Assembly: GCA_023055425.1 (NCBI GenBank)
Contig: JALGPY010000001.1
Span: 114,619,057-114,683,056, forward strand
Length of the DNA stretch: 64,000 nt
From: Linanthus parryae
Taxonomy: Eukaryota > Streptophyta > Magnoliopsida > Ericales > Polemoniaceae
Direction of reading: 5' to 3'
The notes beneath the pieces are model-generated. The model saw only the letters and a list, made by a program, of their open reading frames with translations. It did no database searches and had not been told where the DNA came from. The position numbers and the translations under genes are program-made. Shown in pieces: positions 1-11,999 of the stretch (the stretch's first letter is position 1; each line of letters begins with the position of its first letter).

Positions 1-1216
1 AACCTACGAGATGGTCACGAATGGGCCATACTCACAGAAGTGGCTTGAAGCCATGGGATACAAAATGGAATCCATGTATACCAACAAAGTATGGACTTTG
101 GTGGAACCGCCTGAAAGGTGCAAGTGGGTTATGAGGAAACCAACATGGATGGTAATATGATTACCTTTAAAAGGACAATTGGATGGATAAGGATTTCCTG
201 TGAGTTCATAGTACAGACTATGACGAAATCTTTCCCAGTTGTGATGCTTAAATCCATTTGTATCTTGCTTGTAGCAATCTGTTTATAGATTGAATCAAGC
301 TTCTAGGAGTTGGACTCTTCAAGTGGATGATGTAATCAAAGGAGTTTGGTTCCATCAAAATTGAAGATGAGACTAGTGTCTACAAGAAGGTTAGTGGGAG
401 CACAGTTATGTTTCTGGTCGTGTATGAGACATACTTAATCATTGGGAATGTTGCCCCTACTTGGCAGTCTTACGTAGATTGACTAGGGAGTTGACTTTCT
501 AATGGTAGACTTAAGCGAAGGAACTTGTGAAGATCTATTGAGGTAGATCAAGATGGTTGTATAGCTTAGGTCATAGTACATAAATTGACAAAGGTGTTGA
601 AATGGTTCAACGTAAAAAGAATATTGATTCTTACCCATGTCACATGGAATTAGTCTTTGGAAGGCTAATTGTCTTACCAATTAGATTGGGAATGGACTGT
701 ATGAATTAGATTCACGAGATACGCCATGAGATGTACTAAGCCAGACGTGTCATAAAGCATGACACAAAGATACCAGTCATATCCGGGTGAGAGTCACTGG
801 ATAAAATATCAAGATTATCCTTTAGTACTTGAGAAGCACTAAGGATGAATTATTGATAAATAGATAATATGAAGAGTTTGCTGTAAGGGGTTACAGTGAT
901 GCGAACTTCAAATCTGACAAAGAAGATTTCAGATTATAAGTCAAGTTTTGAGTTTTGCCTTAGTGGGAGCGACTGTGAGCTGGAAAGGTTCCAGGCAAGA
1001 TTCAGTCACTGATTCTAACATAGAGGACTGAGTAAATTAATGCATAAGATGCATTTATTCAGAACATTCAATCTCAATCAAATTGTTGATGGAGGAGATG
1101 TGAATATTTGCAAGGTGCCAGCATATGTCTCGCCCCTACGTAGCGTAAGCGTGGAGGGCCGCGCTAGATCAATAGGCATATGATGAAGGAGATTGACTCT
1201 AGTGCAAGTGGGAGAC
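1..1216 (+). pseudogene. Decayed Ty1/copia pol (RT-RNase H part), 5' end outside window
   Basis: The left edge lies inside a copia polyprotein. The first ~110 bases match the stretch before reverse transcriptase in the better preserved copia element at 6380-7960 (residues QKWLEAM then MESMYTNKVWTLVEPP), and later pieces follow RT and RNase H in the same order. Stops and deletions break it throughout. It ends at a polypurine tract (AAGTGGGAGAC, 1206-1216) directly before an LTR start, which fixes the strand as +. It belongs to the same family as the 4937-13427 element but is far more diverged, so it is an older insertion. No function remains. Confidence 0.85.
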
Positions 1217-2669
1217 TGTTGGAATTGTGCCCTAGAGGCAATCAATTAATTGTGACATTTATGGATTTACGATTCATTATGTTATCAATATGGAGATATG
1301 TTAACATGAATGAAGTCCTTAGAATATAAGTGTTATATTCTTAAATATCCCTAGTCGATTATAATGATTAATAGGACAATCATCTATAGACTAGTATGGG
1401 GTTGGATTGATATGGAGATATCATGATCCAACACATGGGTATGCATTAGGAGTAATGGCATACTGGATTGACCCATCTCCGAGAAGGCTACATACATGTT
1501 ATGTTAAGTCACAAGCGCTTCTCGCGGTGCAATGGTATTGTCATCCTTAGACTTGAAGTCACTAGATATTCTGGTTGTGGATTATTGTGATCTTGTAGCG
1601 TTAAACGCTACACCGTAACTGGGTAGTTATAAAGGCGTGTACTGGATACAATAAGAAGCAAGCTTAGAGATCGTAGTGGACGTAGATAGAATTTGTCCCT
1701 CCCACATAACGGGAGCAAATATCCTAGGCCACTCGAGGGATAGTGCTTATAGAATGTCTGGCCAGACTCAAATAAATCAATATGGGATATTGATGTTATT
1801 TGCACGAATAAGGCTATTCCCATGGATCGAGAAACTATGGATTGGATATACGAGTGTGACTTGTATGTCTCGTGTCCAATCCAGATATAGAGACAAAGGG
1901 ATGAGACAATTACTTGTACAAAGGTTTGTCATGATGACTATTCTATTTGTTGGCTAGAATGGATGTCTTGCTAGAGGCCGCTCCATATTAGTAAATTTTT
2001 ACTACCAACTAAATAGAACCTATGGGGTCACACGCCATATAGGGGTGAACTAGACATGGGAAATAATTAATTAATATGATTAATTAATTAGAAGGATCAA
2101 ATCGCAACAACTTGCCAACTTAGTAGGACTAATATGCAAGTTGGACTAATCCATGTATAGACATGATTAGGATTTGCCAAGGTGGCCTAATTCATGTAGA
2201 GACATGATTTGGATTAATTTGCAAATAAAACTAATCCATATATTGACATGATAAGGACTATTTTGCAAAAGGGACTATATGATAGAAGTAAGGAGAGAAC
2301 AAAGCAAGGAGAGAGAGCAAGTCCCAAAAGAGGGCCGAACCCCCCTTGGGATTGCCGCCCCCTACCCGTCGGCCTAAAGGGTGCCGCCCCACCTTTGGCA
2401 CTCCATTGTTGGCCATTTCTTCTTCCTCTTCCATTCTTCCTAGCTAGCACGAGGGAATTGGAGGGTCTAGATCTCACCTCTAGGCGTGGATCAACCGTAG
2501 AGACGTGACACAATTCGCGTTTGAAGTCATCAAAGGAGAACCCTAAGGTGTTTTAATTGATTTCTTCCTTTACCATCGTTATGTCTCTTGACTTGTGATC
2601 CTTGGAGGGTTTTGCATGGTTTATGATTGTTTGTGTTTCCGTTGCGCATCCATGAATCAAAACCCAACA
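1217..2669 (+). repeat. 3' LTR of the left-edge copia element
   Basis: The repeat starts TGTTGGAATTGTGCCC right after the polypurine tract and ends in CCCAACA, so it has TG...CA ends. It aligns end to end, in opposite orientation, with the LTRs at 4937-6365 and 12000-13427 but with many substitutions. The TATA-like position corresponding to the younger LTRs is altered (near 2274). PMD-like coding sequence begins immediately after it. The partner LTR and left target duplication lie outside the window. Short open frames inside it, including a GC-rich pair near 2214-2513, are not genes. Confidence 0.85.
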
Positions 2670-4936
2670 GTCCGAACCAGATAGGGATGACTGGAACCGG
2701 GTTAATGTTCATGACGTGCAACGACTCGACCTCGAAGCTGAGTTGTATCTTTTCAACGAGGTTCTTCTTCATTCCTTAATGGAGAAGCTCGATTGGATGG
2801 AAGAGTGAACGGAGTTCGTCCTTGATAACTATGAAGAAGAGCTAACGAATGCTGGGATATAAAACGCTGTGCGCACAACGAAGGGACTCAGACTCAGACT
2901 CGACAATGACATGCTGAGGGTCTTGTTCTCCAGGTAATCCGAGAGAACTCATACTTTTCAGTTTTCTACCTTCGAGGCTGGGCCAACTCTCGAGGATCTA
3001 GAGAATATGCTGGAACTCCCTAGTATGGGACCTGTAGATCCCTTTGCTCCTCTGAATTCAGATGAAGAGATCACGCTTTTAGAGCAAATGAGAGAATGCA
3101 TCGCAGAGGTCAAGAAGACAGCTACGATATGGAACTCGACAACCTACTTTGAAATGTGCATGTCTGTAACATCGGGCGCAAAGAATATGTGGTGAAAGTG
3201 GATCACCTATTTCTTCAGGGATTTTTCGAAGCCAAAAATTGCCCGAGAGCTGCTAGAGAAGGACCCTAATGTGATAAGCGCGCTCGAGGGGAAAGGTGCT
3301 GACTACACTTTATGTGGATTCCTCTGCGTCTGGATGTCACCCTATCTTATAGACGGGCATCCTCGTGATGGGCTATTTTGCCACGTTCTCGCGCTTGCCG
3401 TCAGACTCTCGCTTGGCCAAAAGATAGCTTTAGGGCCTCTAGTTCTGGGTTCCCTGTATTATCGCTTGGATTTAGCTGTGACGCATTTCAAGCAATCACA
3501 AGGCAAAGTCGATGTTGTCTCCTTTGTAAATATCGCGTTTCTGACTATGTGGGTCTTCGAGAGATGGATTTATATGCTCCAATCCCATCATATGTAAGGT
3601 TATGGAACGCGCCTAATGCCACCAAGGAGCTCCTCAGCCCTCGAGCATGGCGTTGGTACAAGACTAAAGGCGTTCAACGCCCCTTCTCTTTGTTGTGCGA
3701 TGACATCAAGTACTTCGAAGCTAGAACCTACATCACTGCCAGGGAGAACATCGTTTTTCATGAAAGTATTTATCCAGAGGCGGACACCAAGTTTAGGCCT
3801 CAGCACATTAGCAAGGAAGCCAGGCGTTATGCCAGATTTGACTGGTTTAGAAGAAGATACTTGCCCACCCTTCCTGAGTACGTGTCCATTCCAGAAACCT
3901 CGAGTTATGAACCCATAACGGTTCATCACGATCCGATTCGAGTGAGCCCCCAGTTGGGTTTCGACGCCGTCGCACAATCTATGTGGTCCGATTCAAACAC
4001 CAAAGGTTGCTACAATGGGTTGCTATACGGAAAGAGCAATAGCATGTTGATTGTTGAGCTCCCCATGACTCAACCTTCTAGGTAAAGGCGAGGAGAATGT
4101 ACTCCAAATTGGGCGTCTTTCTGGAATGCCCATATCCCGCCTTCTTGCGAGGTCTCGAGCTCAGATCCAGCCAAGCAAGGCTCCCGCAATTGTGGTAAAA
4201 GATTACCCGTTCAAGCCATCCTTCTCTCGGAACGCGACACAATATGGTTTTTATTCCCTGTTAGATAAAGACCATCACTTGTTTGCTGGCTTGATTCTTT
4301 CGGAGAAGATCGCTTTACATGACAGTGCTGTTTGAGGCGATTCGCATCTGGGGATCGGAGCACGGGCTTTGTTGATCTCTTGCGTTCGACGAAGAATCCC
4401 GGTGTCCCTATCACCACAAAAATGAGGACGGATCAAGAAGTTCAAGAGGTGGTCTCAAATGCGCTTGAAAATTTTCTTTCCCCATCCATCAAGCATTCCA
4501 AGAAGAAGAAAGCTTATGACGAGCCTGCTCCGTTGGTGATCCGGCAGTTAAAACGTCCAAGAGGCAACCCTGCTCCCAAGGATAATGTGGCGCCCACAGA
4601 GAGAAGCCAAGCTCAGCCTTCGACTGCGAAGAAAGTGGCAAACGTGCGACAAAGTAATATTGAGGACTTCGTGTAGTTCAATCCAGACACCTCGTTTTCC
4701 GCGAGAGAAGGTACTCAAATCGCACTTTAGCTATTATTATAATGAGAATTGTCATCATAAACCATTCTTGTATATGTTTCAGATAGCGAGGGCTCGGTTC
4801 AAGAGCTGGAGAGCCTTACTGAAAAAGGGGCGATCGCAAAATCCTTGTCTATGGCCCAACAAAAATAAATGGATGCGAAGTTGCGGGAGGAGCGCGATAT
4901 TCATCGGGCCATGAAGAAGAGTCTCGAAGAACAAGT
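2670..4936 (+). pseudogene. Plant mobile domain (PMD) protein pseudogene, 5' part
   Basis: Joining frames gives a protein resembling the PMD family (the 'aminotransferase-like' plant mobile domain). Landmarks are TLEDLENMLELPSMG near 2985-3030, a PMD core near 3290-3560 (LSLGQKIALGPLVLGSLYYRL), a stretch rich in WNAP and WRWY near 3600-3660, and a charged C-terminal region near 4430-4670. In-frame stops occur near 2806, 2860, 2936, 3193 and 4674; there is a frameshift near 3560, and others are likely. A copia LTR replaces whatever lay upstream, and the copia element at 4937 interrupts the C-terminal helix. PMD genes occur both as host genes and within transposons, so the original role is unclear. 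It is non-functional. Confidence 0.7.
4711..4782 (+). other. Retained spliceosomal intron in the PMD pseudogene
   Basis: A GT...TTTCAG interval of 72 bases lies between coding ending GCGAGAGAAG and coding starting ATAGCGAGG. Removing it keeps one frame (phase 1), reading through SEGSVQELESLTEKGAIAK. The intron shows that the locus is a decayed genomic copy rather than a processed retrocopy. Confidence 0.6.
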
Positions 4937-6365
4937 TGTAGTGTTTTGATTCATGGATTGCACAACGGAAGCATAAAAAAACATAAAACCATGCAAAACC
5001 CTCAAAGGATCACAAGTCAAGAGACATAACGATCGTAAGGGTTAGAAATCATAAACACACCTTTGGGTTCTCCTTGATGACTTCAAACGCGAATTATGTC
5101 ACGTTCTCTATAGTTGATCCACGCCTAGAGTTGATCCTATAATCTCCCAAGTCCTTGGTTCTAGCCCGGAAGAGGAAGAGGAAGAAGAATCACGCAAAAC
5201 GAGACCCAAAAGGAGGGTCTTGGCCTCCTTTGGCCGACGGGGACAGGGCGGCGGCAAGGGGGCGGTCGGGCCTCCTTGTTGCTTGCTCTCTCTCCTTTTT
5301 TCTCTCCCACTCTTGTTATGTTCACTAATGAGCATAAGTTATGTGGGAGGGAAGGAAGGAAGGTCCTTTATATAGTCCAACAACTCCTTGTTAACTACCT
5401 AAAGGACTTATTCTAGTCCTACTAGAATTCAATTTAGTCCCTTCCTTGCAAATTAGTCCCTACTAAGTTTGCAAGGGTTTGCAAAGTGATCCTTCTAATT
5501 AATTAATCCAATTAATTAATTCCCGAATCTAGTTCAACTCTATGTAGCGTGTGACCCCATAGGTTCTATCTAGTTGGTAGCAACTATTTGCTAATATGGA
5601 GCGGTCTCTAGCAAAACATTCATTCTAGCCAACTAATAGAATAGTCATCTTGACAACCTTTGTACAAGTAATTGTCTCATCCCTTTGTCTCTATATCCGG
5701 ATTGGACACGAGACATACAAGTCACACTCGTATATCCAATCCATAGTTTCTCGATCTATGGGAATAGCCTTATTCGTGCAAATAACATCAATATCCCATA
5801 TTGATTTGTTTGAGTCTGGCCATACATTCTATAAGCACTATCCCTCGAGTGGCCTAGGATATTTGCTCACGTTATGTGGGAGGGACAAATCCTATCTACG
5901 TCCACTACGATCTCTAAGCTTGCTTCTTATTATATCCAGTACACGCCTTTATAACTACCCAGTTACGGTGTAGCGTTTAACGCTACCAAGATCACAATAA
6001 TCCACAACTAGAATATCTAGTGACTTCAAGTCTAAGGATGACAATACCATTGCACCGCGAGAAGCGCTTGTGACTCATCATAACGTGTATGTAGCCTTCT
6101 CGGAGATGGGTCAATCCAGTGCAACATTCCCTAATGCACACCTATGTGTTGGATCGTGATATCTCTATATCAATCCAACCCCATACTAGTCTATAGATGA
6201 TTGTCCCATTAATCATTATATTTGACTAGGGATATTTAAGATAAACAACACAATTGTAAAATCTAAGGACTTCATTATATTAAATATCCAATAAATAATA
6301 AATGAATTTCTAGCCACAAATAATTCATACTAAACTAGATTGCCTCTAGGGCATCTATTCCAACA
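4937..6365 (-). repeat. 3' LTR of the copia element
   Basis: On the minus strand it runs TGTTGGAATAGATGCCC ... CACTACA, with the element's polypurine tract on its right. It carries the same TATA-like box (5367-5374) as the other LTR. The few differences from the 12000-13427 copy (for example near 5146 and 5222) are single substitutions. Open frames inside are LTR noise. Confidence 0.95.
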
Positions 6366-6376
6366 GTCTCCCACTT
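6366..6376 (-). other. Polypurine tract
   Basis: Minus strand AAGTGGGAGAC directly abuts the 3' LTR. The pol stop codon (6380-6382) lies only a few bases before it. The same tract precedes the LTR at 1217. Confidence 0.85.
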
Positions 6377-6379
6377 GCA

Positions 6380-7960
6380 CTAGAGCCAATCTGGCGCATC
6401 TCGTATGCCCATACTCCTAGTGTGCCCTTCATGCTTCCACTGCGTGAGAGGCTTCGTAAGCGGGTCTGACAGATTATCATCTATAGGAATCTTGCATATC
6501 CGAACGTCTCCTCTATCGATAATATCTCGAATCAGATGAGACTTCCTGAGCACGTGCTTGGACTTCTGGTGCGACCTGGGTTCCTTTGATTGCGCGGTCG
6601 CCCCAGTGTTATCACAGAACAACTCAACTGGATCCGCAATGCTAGGGACCACACCAAGTTCAGAAACAAACTTTCTGATCCAAACAGCCTCCTTTGCTGC
6701 GCCATTTGCAGCAATGTACTCAGCCTCTGTTATAGAATCAGCTACCGTCTCTTGCTTGGAACTCTTCCAGCTCACCGCTGCTCCATTCAGGCAAAACACA
6801 TATCCCGACTGTGATCTAAAGTCATCTCTGTCGGTTTGGAAGCTTGCATCAGTGTAACCCCTTACACGCAACTCTTCCTCACCGCCAAATATCAAGAAAG
6901 CATCCTTAGTTCTTCTCAAGTACTTTAGGATGTTCTTGACTGCAATCCAGTGACTCTCATCCGGATTGGATTGGTATCTGCTTGTCACACTCAAGGCATA
7001 TGACACATCTGGTCTAGTACATAACATGGCGTACATGATAGATCCTATGGCCGAGGCATAGGGGATTTCACTCATGCGTTCCTTCTCAATCTCATTCGAA
7101 GGACAACCACTCTTCGAAAGAGTGATTCCATGTGACATGGGCAAGAGTCCCTTCTTGGAATCTTTCATGTTGAACCGTTTCAATACCTTGTCAATATATG
7201 TACTTTTACTTAGGCCTAGCAACCTCTTAGATCTATCTCTATAGATCTTTATACCGAGTATATAGGCTGCTTCCCCTAAGTCCTTCATTGAGAAACACTT
7301 TCCTAGCCAATCTTTCAAAGATTGCAGCATGGGAATGTCGTTTCCAATGAGTAGTATGTCATCCACATACAAGACCAGAAAAGCTATAGAGCTCCCAATA
7401 ACCTTCTTGTAGACACAAGACTCATCTTCGTTTCTGATGAAGCCAAACTCTTTGACCACTTCATCAAAACGTCGATTCCTACTCCTAGAAGCTTGCTTCA
7501 ATCCATAAATGGATCGCTGCAGCTTACTGACTTTATTGGCTTGCTTTGGATCTTCAAAACCCTCCGGCTGTATCATATACACGTCCTCGAGGAGATTCCC
7601 ATAAAAGAATGCTGTTTTGACATCCATCTGCCAAATCTCATAGTCGTGGTATGCTGCTATCGCAAGTAGGATTCGGATGGATTTGGTCATAGCGACTGGT
7701 GAAAAGGTTTCATCATTGTCAATACCATGAATCTGTCTGAATCCTTTAGCCACCAATCGGCCCTTATAGGTAATCACATTACCATCCATGTTGATCTTCT
7801 TCTTGAAGACCCACTTGCACCCTATGGGCCGTGCCCCATCGGGTGGTTCCACCAAAGTCCATACTTTGTTGGTATACATGGATTCCATCTCGGATCTCAT
7901 GGCTTCCAACCACTTCTGAGAGTCTGGGCCAGGCCTCCTCATAGGTAGTAGGTTCATCAT
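6380..7960 (-). pseudogene. copia pol: reverse transcriptase and RNase H (open segment)
   Basis: About 526 codons remain open. The RT part has WVFKKK, the QMDVKTAFFYGNL block with its catalytic Asp, IYGLKQASR, and the YVDDILLIG active site. The RNase H part has TDASF (Asp), SITEAEYIA (Glu) and CDNTGA (Asp), ending near the polypurine tract. Copia RT commonly reads FLNGNL and YGLKQA; this copy keeps the catalytic residues. It is the C-terminal half of a polyprotein and is out of frame with the integrase segment upstream (junction near 7950), so it is not expressed from the normal gag-pol start. The ATG that opens this segment is incidental. Confidence 0.9.
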
Positions 7961-8487
7961 CTATGAGCATCGTGTCACCGGAATCGGTTATGAGAAGTCC
8001 ATACCTCTCGGGTTCCTGACGCACTCTACTAGATCTACGAAGCTCTTGTGTAACCTGAACAGGTTGCCCCACAACTGCTTGTGGTTCATGTTCATGTTCC
8101 ATAATCGGTTCAGTGATTTGTGGTTCTTGAACCTCTTCAAGTTCTACATTCCTCCCACTTGCTTCTTTAGAGACAAACTCTCTTTCTAGAAACACGCCGG
8201 TCCGAGCAACAAACACTCTGTTCTCGGTTGGATTGTAGAAGTAGTAACCCTTAGTTTCCTTAGGGTACCCCACAAATTTACACTTATCCGATTTAGGCCC
8301 CAGCTTGTCTGATTGTAAACGTTTTACATAGACATCGCAGCCCCAAATCCTCATGAACGACAGTGTGGGACGCCTCCCACTCCACATCTCATGTGGTGTC
8401 TTCATGACTGATTTAGATGGAACACGGCTAATGGTGAAAGTTGCACTTAATAGAGCGTAGCCCCAAAATGATAATGGAATCGGTTTG
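7945..8487 (-). pseudogene. copia pol: C-terminal integrase and linker
   Basis: This frame reads WGYALLSATFTISRVPSKS, then TPHEMWSGRRPTLSF and an insert-rich linker with ELRRSSRVRQEPERYG, typical of the region between copia integrase and RT. It is offset by one frame from the integrase core on its right (near 8488) and from RT on its left (near 7950). Confidence 0.85.
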
Positions 8488-9690
8488 ACACATCATAGAT
8501 CGAACCATATCCAATAGGGTTCGATTCCTCCTCTCGGACACGCCATTCCATTGTGGTGTTCCGGGTGGAGTGAGTTGGGACACGATCCCACACTCTCTAA
8601 GATAGTCGTCAAACTCTTGGCTTAAGTATTCTCCTCCACGATCCGATCGTAGAGCCTTGATACTTTTGCCAAGTTGCTTCTCTACTCCATTCTTGAATTA
8701 TTTGAACACTTCAAAGGATTCGGATTTTGCCCTCATAAGGTACACAAATCCATATCTACTGTAATCATCAGTAAATGTAATGAAGTAGACATAACCACCC
8801 CTGGCAGGCGTGGCAAATAGCCCACACACATCGGTATGTATGAGCGCCAATTGCTCACTAGTCCTCTCACATTTCTTATTGAAAGGGGACTTTGTCATTT
8901 TTCCCAATAAACAAGCCTCACATGTCTCATACGATTCAAAATCAAATGAGTCTAGTAATCCATCCTTATGGAGTCTAGATACACGTTTCTCATTTATGTG
9001 GCCTAAACGACAGTGCCATAAATAAGCAGGATTTAAATCATTTATTTTAATCCGCTTGGTATTAATGTTGTAGACAGGATTGCTTAGATCAAGGACATAA
9101 AGTCCATTAAATAATTGCGCACTAAAATAGTGAATATTATTTAAATAAAAGGAACAACAATTGTTCTTTATTGAAATAATAAAACCATCCTTGTCCAAAC
9201 AAGAAATAGAAATAATGTTTCTGCTCATAGCAGGCACAAAATAGCAATTATTTAATTCTAAAACTAATCCTGAAGGCAGAGATAGCTCGCACACGCCTAT
9301 GGCCAATGCAGCAACCTTTGCTCCATTCCCAACGCGCATCTCTACCTCCCCTTTAGCCAATCTCCTACTTCTCTTTAGATCCTGCATATTTCGACAAATA
9401 TGAGATCCACATCCAGTATCTAATACCCATGATGTAGAGAAAGTTAAATTGACATCTACAACACAAATACCTGGTGCTGGTGGAATCACTATTCCAAGCC
9501 TCTTGTCCTCCAGATATTTTGGGCAGTTCCTCCTCCAGTGTCCAGGCTGACTGCAGTAGTGACATTCACCTTTAGTCACGGCCTTGGCAATGCCACCAAC
9601 AGGATTAAGGGAAGGTTCCTTGGACTTGGCAACTGACTTGCCTTTTCCCTTGGAGGAAGAGGCAAACCTTTTGCCCCTTTCCTTTCTGTA
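8488..9690 (-). pseudogene. copia zinc knuckle, protease and integrase core with stop
   Basis: In order: a CCHC knuckle (CHYCSQPGHWRRNCP), an aspartic protease active site (LDTGCGSH), a GAG-pre-integrase domain (LWHCRLGHI, then CEACLLGK), and the integrase core with its first Asp in LIHTDVCG. A TAA at 8698-8700 interrupts it; the same frame resumes with the second Asp (RSDRGGEYLS) and the Glu region (GVSERRNRT) before the frameshift near 8488. Relative to gag it is one frame off, with the shift in an A/G-rich run near 9680-9690. Confidence 0.9.
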
Positions 9691-10324
9691 GCATCATTAT
9701 GGCCTTGCCCTTACCCTTGTTGATGCTCTGTTCAGCCGTCCTCAACATGTTGAGTAAATCTGGCAGTGGTTTCACGATCTCGTTCATGTTATAGTTCATA
9801 ATGAACTGTCCATAACTCTCGGGCAACGATTGCAACACGAGATCGGTTGCCAACTCTTGGCCGACCAGGAACCCTAGTCGGGCGAGATTCTCCAAGTACC
9901 CGATCATTCGGAGTACATGGGGTCCCACCGGGTTCCCTTCTGCCAGATGACACTTGAAAAGTGCCTTTGAGACCTCATACCTCTCTACCCTCGCCTGCTC
10001 TTGGAAGAGCTGCTTTAAATGTTCGATCATATCGACATCATTCATGTTTTCGTGTTGCTTCTGAAGCTCAGAAGTCATGGTGAAAAGCATAAGGCATTCC
10101 GCATCATTAGCGTCATCAACACGCTTTTGATACGCCTTTAAGGCAGCAGGTGTTTGGTTCTCTGGACCTTCTGGAACATGCTCCTCTATTGCGTACAGTT
10201 TCTTCTCTTGCTTGAGAACAATTCTCAAGTTTCTGTACCAATCAAGAAAGTTGGTTCCAGAGAGCTTGTCCTTCTCAAGGACAGATCGTAGGGAATGTTG
10301 TGAACTCGATGAGTTGTTTGCCAT
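9605..10324 (-). pseudogene. copia gag, frameshifted before the zinc knuckle
   Basis: I place the start at the ATG of MANNSSSSQHSLRS (10322-10324) rather than the in-frame ATG at 10387, because copia gag usually opens just before the conserved KLSGTNFLDWYRNLRIVLK block. The body resembles UBN2-type gag and includes SKALFKCHLAEG and LPESYGQFI. After KGKGKAIMML the frame slips and ends in an unrelated tail; the zinc knuckle lies in the neighbouring frame. Confidence 0.85.
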
Positions 10325-11985
10325 TTGGAATTCTACGAAAAGAAAATACGCAAGTTTTAGTATTTGTGAATTTTTGACTATATTCAATAATGGCTAGTTT
10401 ATCAAATATAGCTCTCACTATTTTTCTACGGATTAATAACCCTTAAGATATTAATGCGGAAAATATCCTTATATTTTCTAGTGGGCCAAGATCCATCTTT
10501 CATCTCCTTATGAGCTTGCTTTGGCAAGTCACCCATAATTCGACTACTTTAGGTAGGAACGATTCCAATTGCATCCCTTATGCAACTCTTGGTTCAATTG
10601 GGCAAATAACTCCTTATTTATCCATCCATATGGATAATCCCAATTGATTGCCTCTAGGTTTATTAATCAAATTAATAGCCTAGTTGTGTTCAACCTCTTA
10701 TCTAAACATTTGCGCATTGTTACGTGCCATCGCATTCCATCATGATGAACCGAGTCGCCATGCTTTGGCACGCACGAACTTGGTAAATAATGATGATAAT
10801 GAGTGTTTAAATAACGAGAAGGCAAGAACACAATATTTGAATTTTGAGGGATTTTAAATTCAATTTTAATTGTTTTGTTGATCAATATCAACTAATCTAT
10901 CTATTTGAGTTTGAGCACTACTCCAAATAATAGATCCGGGTTGTCTAATTATCTTGTTATCCTAATTGCATGCATCATCCATACACCAACCACACAATAA
11001 TAAGATAATAAAATAAACAACCACAAAACTGAAATTAAACGTGATGTGGATATGGCCTTTTCCAGACTAAGATAATTCCAAGCCAATGGAATTATCTATG
11101 AACCCTAAAGCAAACACATCTCCATGCGTCTTGATCTTTTGGTCAAACCTTCATAGTCTTGTGGAATGCTCCATGCTCCATCTTTTGTGGCTTCTTTAGC
11201 TTTGGGCTTCTTTTCTCCAATCTTGGCTAACAATCTACTTTATCTAGCACTAGCTAACTTCTATACTAAATAAAATAAATCTCAAAAGTTGAGAAAAAAA
11301 ATGGCACGCAGGCCATAAAACCCTAATTAATTATTATAATTAATTGATCAGCTCGCAGGCCGAAAAACCAAACCACAAAATTAAACATCCACATCAAACC
11401 ACATCCTAAGGTCATATCCAATCACCATGCGATTTGCACATAAACAGTTAAAATCCAATTTTAACGCGCTTGGTCAATTTGAATTGATTTTAGGATTTTT
11501 AGGGTTAAAACGGTCCATGGGCCCAACAATCAAATTGCCCGGGCCCAACAAAGTGAACCACAAGGCCCTAGAGCCGGCCCGGCCCAAAACCCACAAGCCA
11601 AGGCCCGCTGGTTAGGGCCGCCCGGCCCCTAGGGCGGCCAAGCTTGGGCGGCAAGCAAACGGGGCGGTCACTAGGGGGGGCCGAACCTCCTTATGGGAGT
11701 TGTTTCCAAAACAACTCCCTTGCTTGGTGCCCAAGTTTGGTTGTTTCCTTGTTTTGGGAGAACTCCTTCTTCCCCAAGGATGCCCAAACCCTAGATCTAA
11801 GATCCTAAAATTTCTCAAACTCACCAATTCATGCATCCAATGCAAAAATTGGATCTTGTTATGATTAATTATTGACAAATTGCATCCCATGCTTGATTTG
11901 TCTTGTTTTACGCGATAAACAATCAATTAAGGTGTAAAACAACTAAAACGTAACACATAAACCACGTTTATGCTCTACGACCTGT
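10325..11985 (-). other. Long untranslated leader of the copia element
   Basis: About 1.66 kb separates the primer binding site from gag, which is long for copia. No conserved domain is visible in its short frames. It has a GC-rich patch near 11560-11690, rich in GGCCG and GCCCGG, resembling a GC-rich patch inside the family's LTRs. It may hold packaging or regulatory signals, or be captured sequence. Confidence 0.6.
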
Positions 11986-11998
11986 GGCTCTGATACCA
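11986..11998 (-). other. Primer binding site (initiator tRNA-Met type)
   Basis: Minus strand TGGTATCAGAGCC lies one base inside the 5' LTR end, as expected for copia elements primed by tRNA-Met. Confidence 0.9.
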
Positions 11999-11999
11999 C

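Noticed and set aside
2214..2513. Overlapping open frames on both strands near 2.2-2.5 kb
   Set aside because: They sit in the GC-rich part of a copia LTR; no family recognised, and the related LTRs do not conserve them.
5650..5973. 107-codon + frame
   Set aside because: Antisense frame inside the copia 3' LTR; a broken counterpart exists in the other LTRs.
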